Below are positions 63,788 through 64,000 of a DNA stretch of 64,000 nt, one piece after another. The position numbers and the translations under genes are program-made. The notes under the pieces were generated by a model that ran no database searches, was not told where the DNA came from, and saw only the letters and a list, made by a program, of their open reading frames with translations. Numbering within the stretch: the first letter of the stretch is position 1; each line of letters opens with the position of its first letter. Location: NCBI GenBank assembly GCA_046347475.1, contig JAXMGD010000002.1, positions 674,121 to 738,120 on the forward strand. Reading direction: 5' to 3'. Source of the DNA: CAMCXE01 sp046347475 (GTDB lineage Bacteria; Pseudomonadota; Gammaproteobacteria; Pseudomonadales; Cellvibrionaceae).

Positions 63788-63984
63788 TCCGCTCAGTTTG
63801 GGTTTTTCGGTACAACGTTTTTAATAAAATTTCGGCAGTTTTAAAGTGGGTTTGGCCTGTGCTAGGCTGCACACAATACATGCTCCATAAATCCAGCTGG
63901 CAATATCGCGCTAGTTCACTTTGGGGGCCAAATTAATTCGTTGGGTTTGGGGGCGGCTCTGCCTGCATCGGGCATCGCGCTTAA
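63788..63984 (+). other. Cassette 19: non-coding body, subtype B, copy 3
   Basis: Nearly the same as cassettes 7 and 9 (CCGCTCAGTTTGGG start, GGCCTGTGCTAGGCTGCACA inside). Confidence 0.75.
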
Positions 63985-64000
63985 ACCTAACCATTTGCAC
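63985..64000 (+). repeat. attC19, cut by the window end
   Basis: Only ACCTAACCATTTGCAC is visible; it starts like attC9. The array therefore continues beyond the window. Confidence 0.7.

Overview
The window looks like chromosomal DNA of a diazotrophic, plant-polysaccharide-degrading gammaproteobacterium of the Cellvibrio/Teredinibacter/Saccharophagus type. This is inferred from a lipoprotein GH10 xylanase with a long polyserine linker, a GH43 enzyme, large secreted proteins with carbohydrate-binding modules, FeSII- and NifX-type nitrogen-fixation accessory genes, and a chromosomal integron. No rRNA, tRNA or CRISPR was seen.

Region 1 (1-10 kb) is a redox, iron and oxygen-protection neighbourhood of the nitrogen-fixation type: a partial Rieske protein, an FeSII-type [2Fe-2S] ferredoxin, a GNAT enzyme with a coupled unknown protein, a rhodanese-ankyrin/aldo-keto reductase operon, bacterioferritin with its ferredoxin, and two pairs of unrecognised genes, one carrying an AAA+ ATPase. 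Several promoters have GG-N10-GC (sigma-54) spacing, and one has a NifA-type TGT-N10-ACA site upstream. Four copies of an inverted-repeat element of about 105 bp lie between these genes; a fifth lies at 46.5 kb.

Region 2 (10-14 kb) holds a GH43/CBM6-like enzyme and a cadherin-domain lipoprotein. Region 3 (14-27 kb) is a two-partner secretion locus: a giant TpsA exoprotein (about 3,736 residues) and its TpsB transporter.

Region 4 (27-46 kb) is a surface polysaccharide locus: a UDP-GlcNAc 2-epimerase, two glycosyltransferases, a Wzx-like flippase, a Wzy-like polymerase, a cell-envelope hydrolase-like protein encoded between them, large secreted hydrolase-like proteins, a VPLPA-CTERM protein and a broken relative of it. 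Region 5 (46.8-51.8 kb) has a beta-helix protein with duplicated discoidin modules and the GH10 xylanase. A nifX-family gene with a candidate NifA/sigma-54 promoter follows at 52.8 kb.

Region 6 (53.8-64 kb, running off the end) is a chromosomal integron. An IntI-type integrase with a LexA box at its start is followed by a repeated attI-like region and at least 19 cassettes delimited by 18 complete attC sites and one cut site. Cassettes encode acetyltransferases, a lipoprotein, a HEPN-like protein, an Imm35/YrhB-like protein, membrane proteins and unknowns. Five cassettes carry one related body with no conserved open frame. All cassette genes read away from intI.
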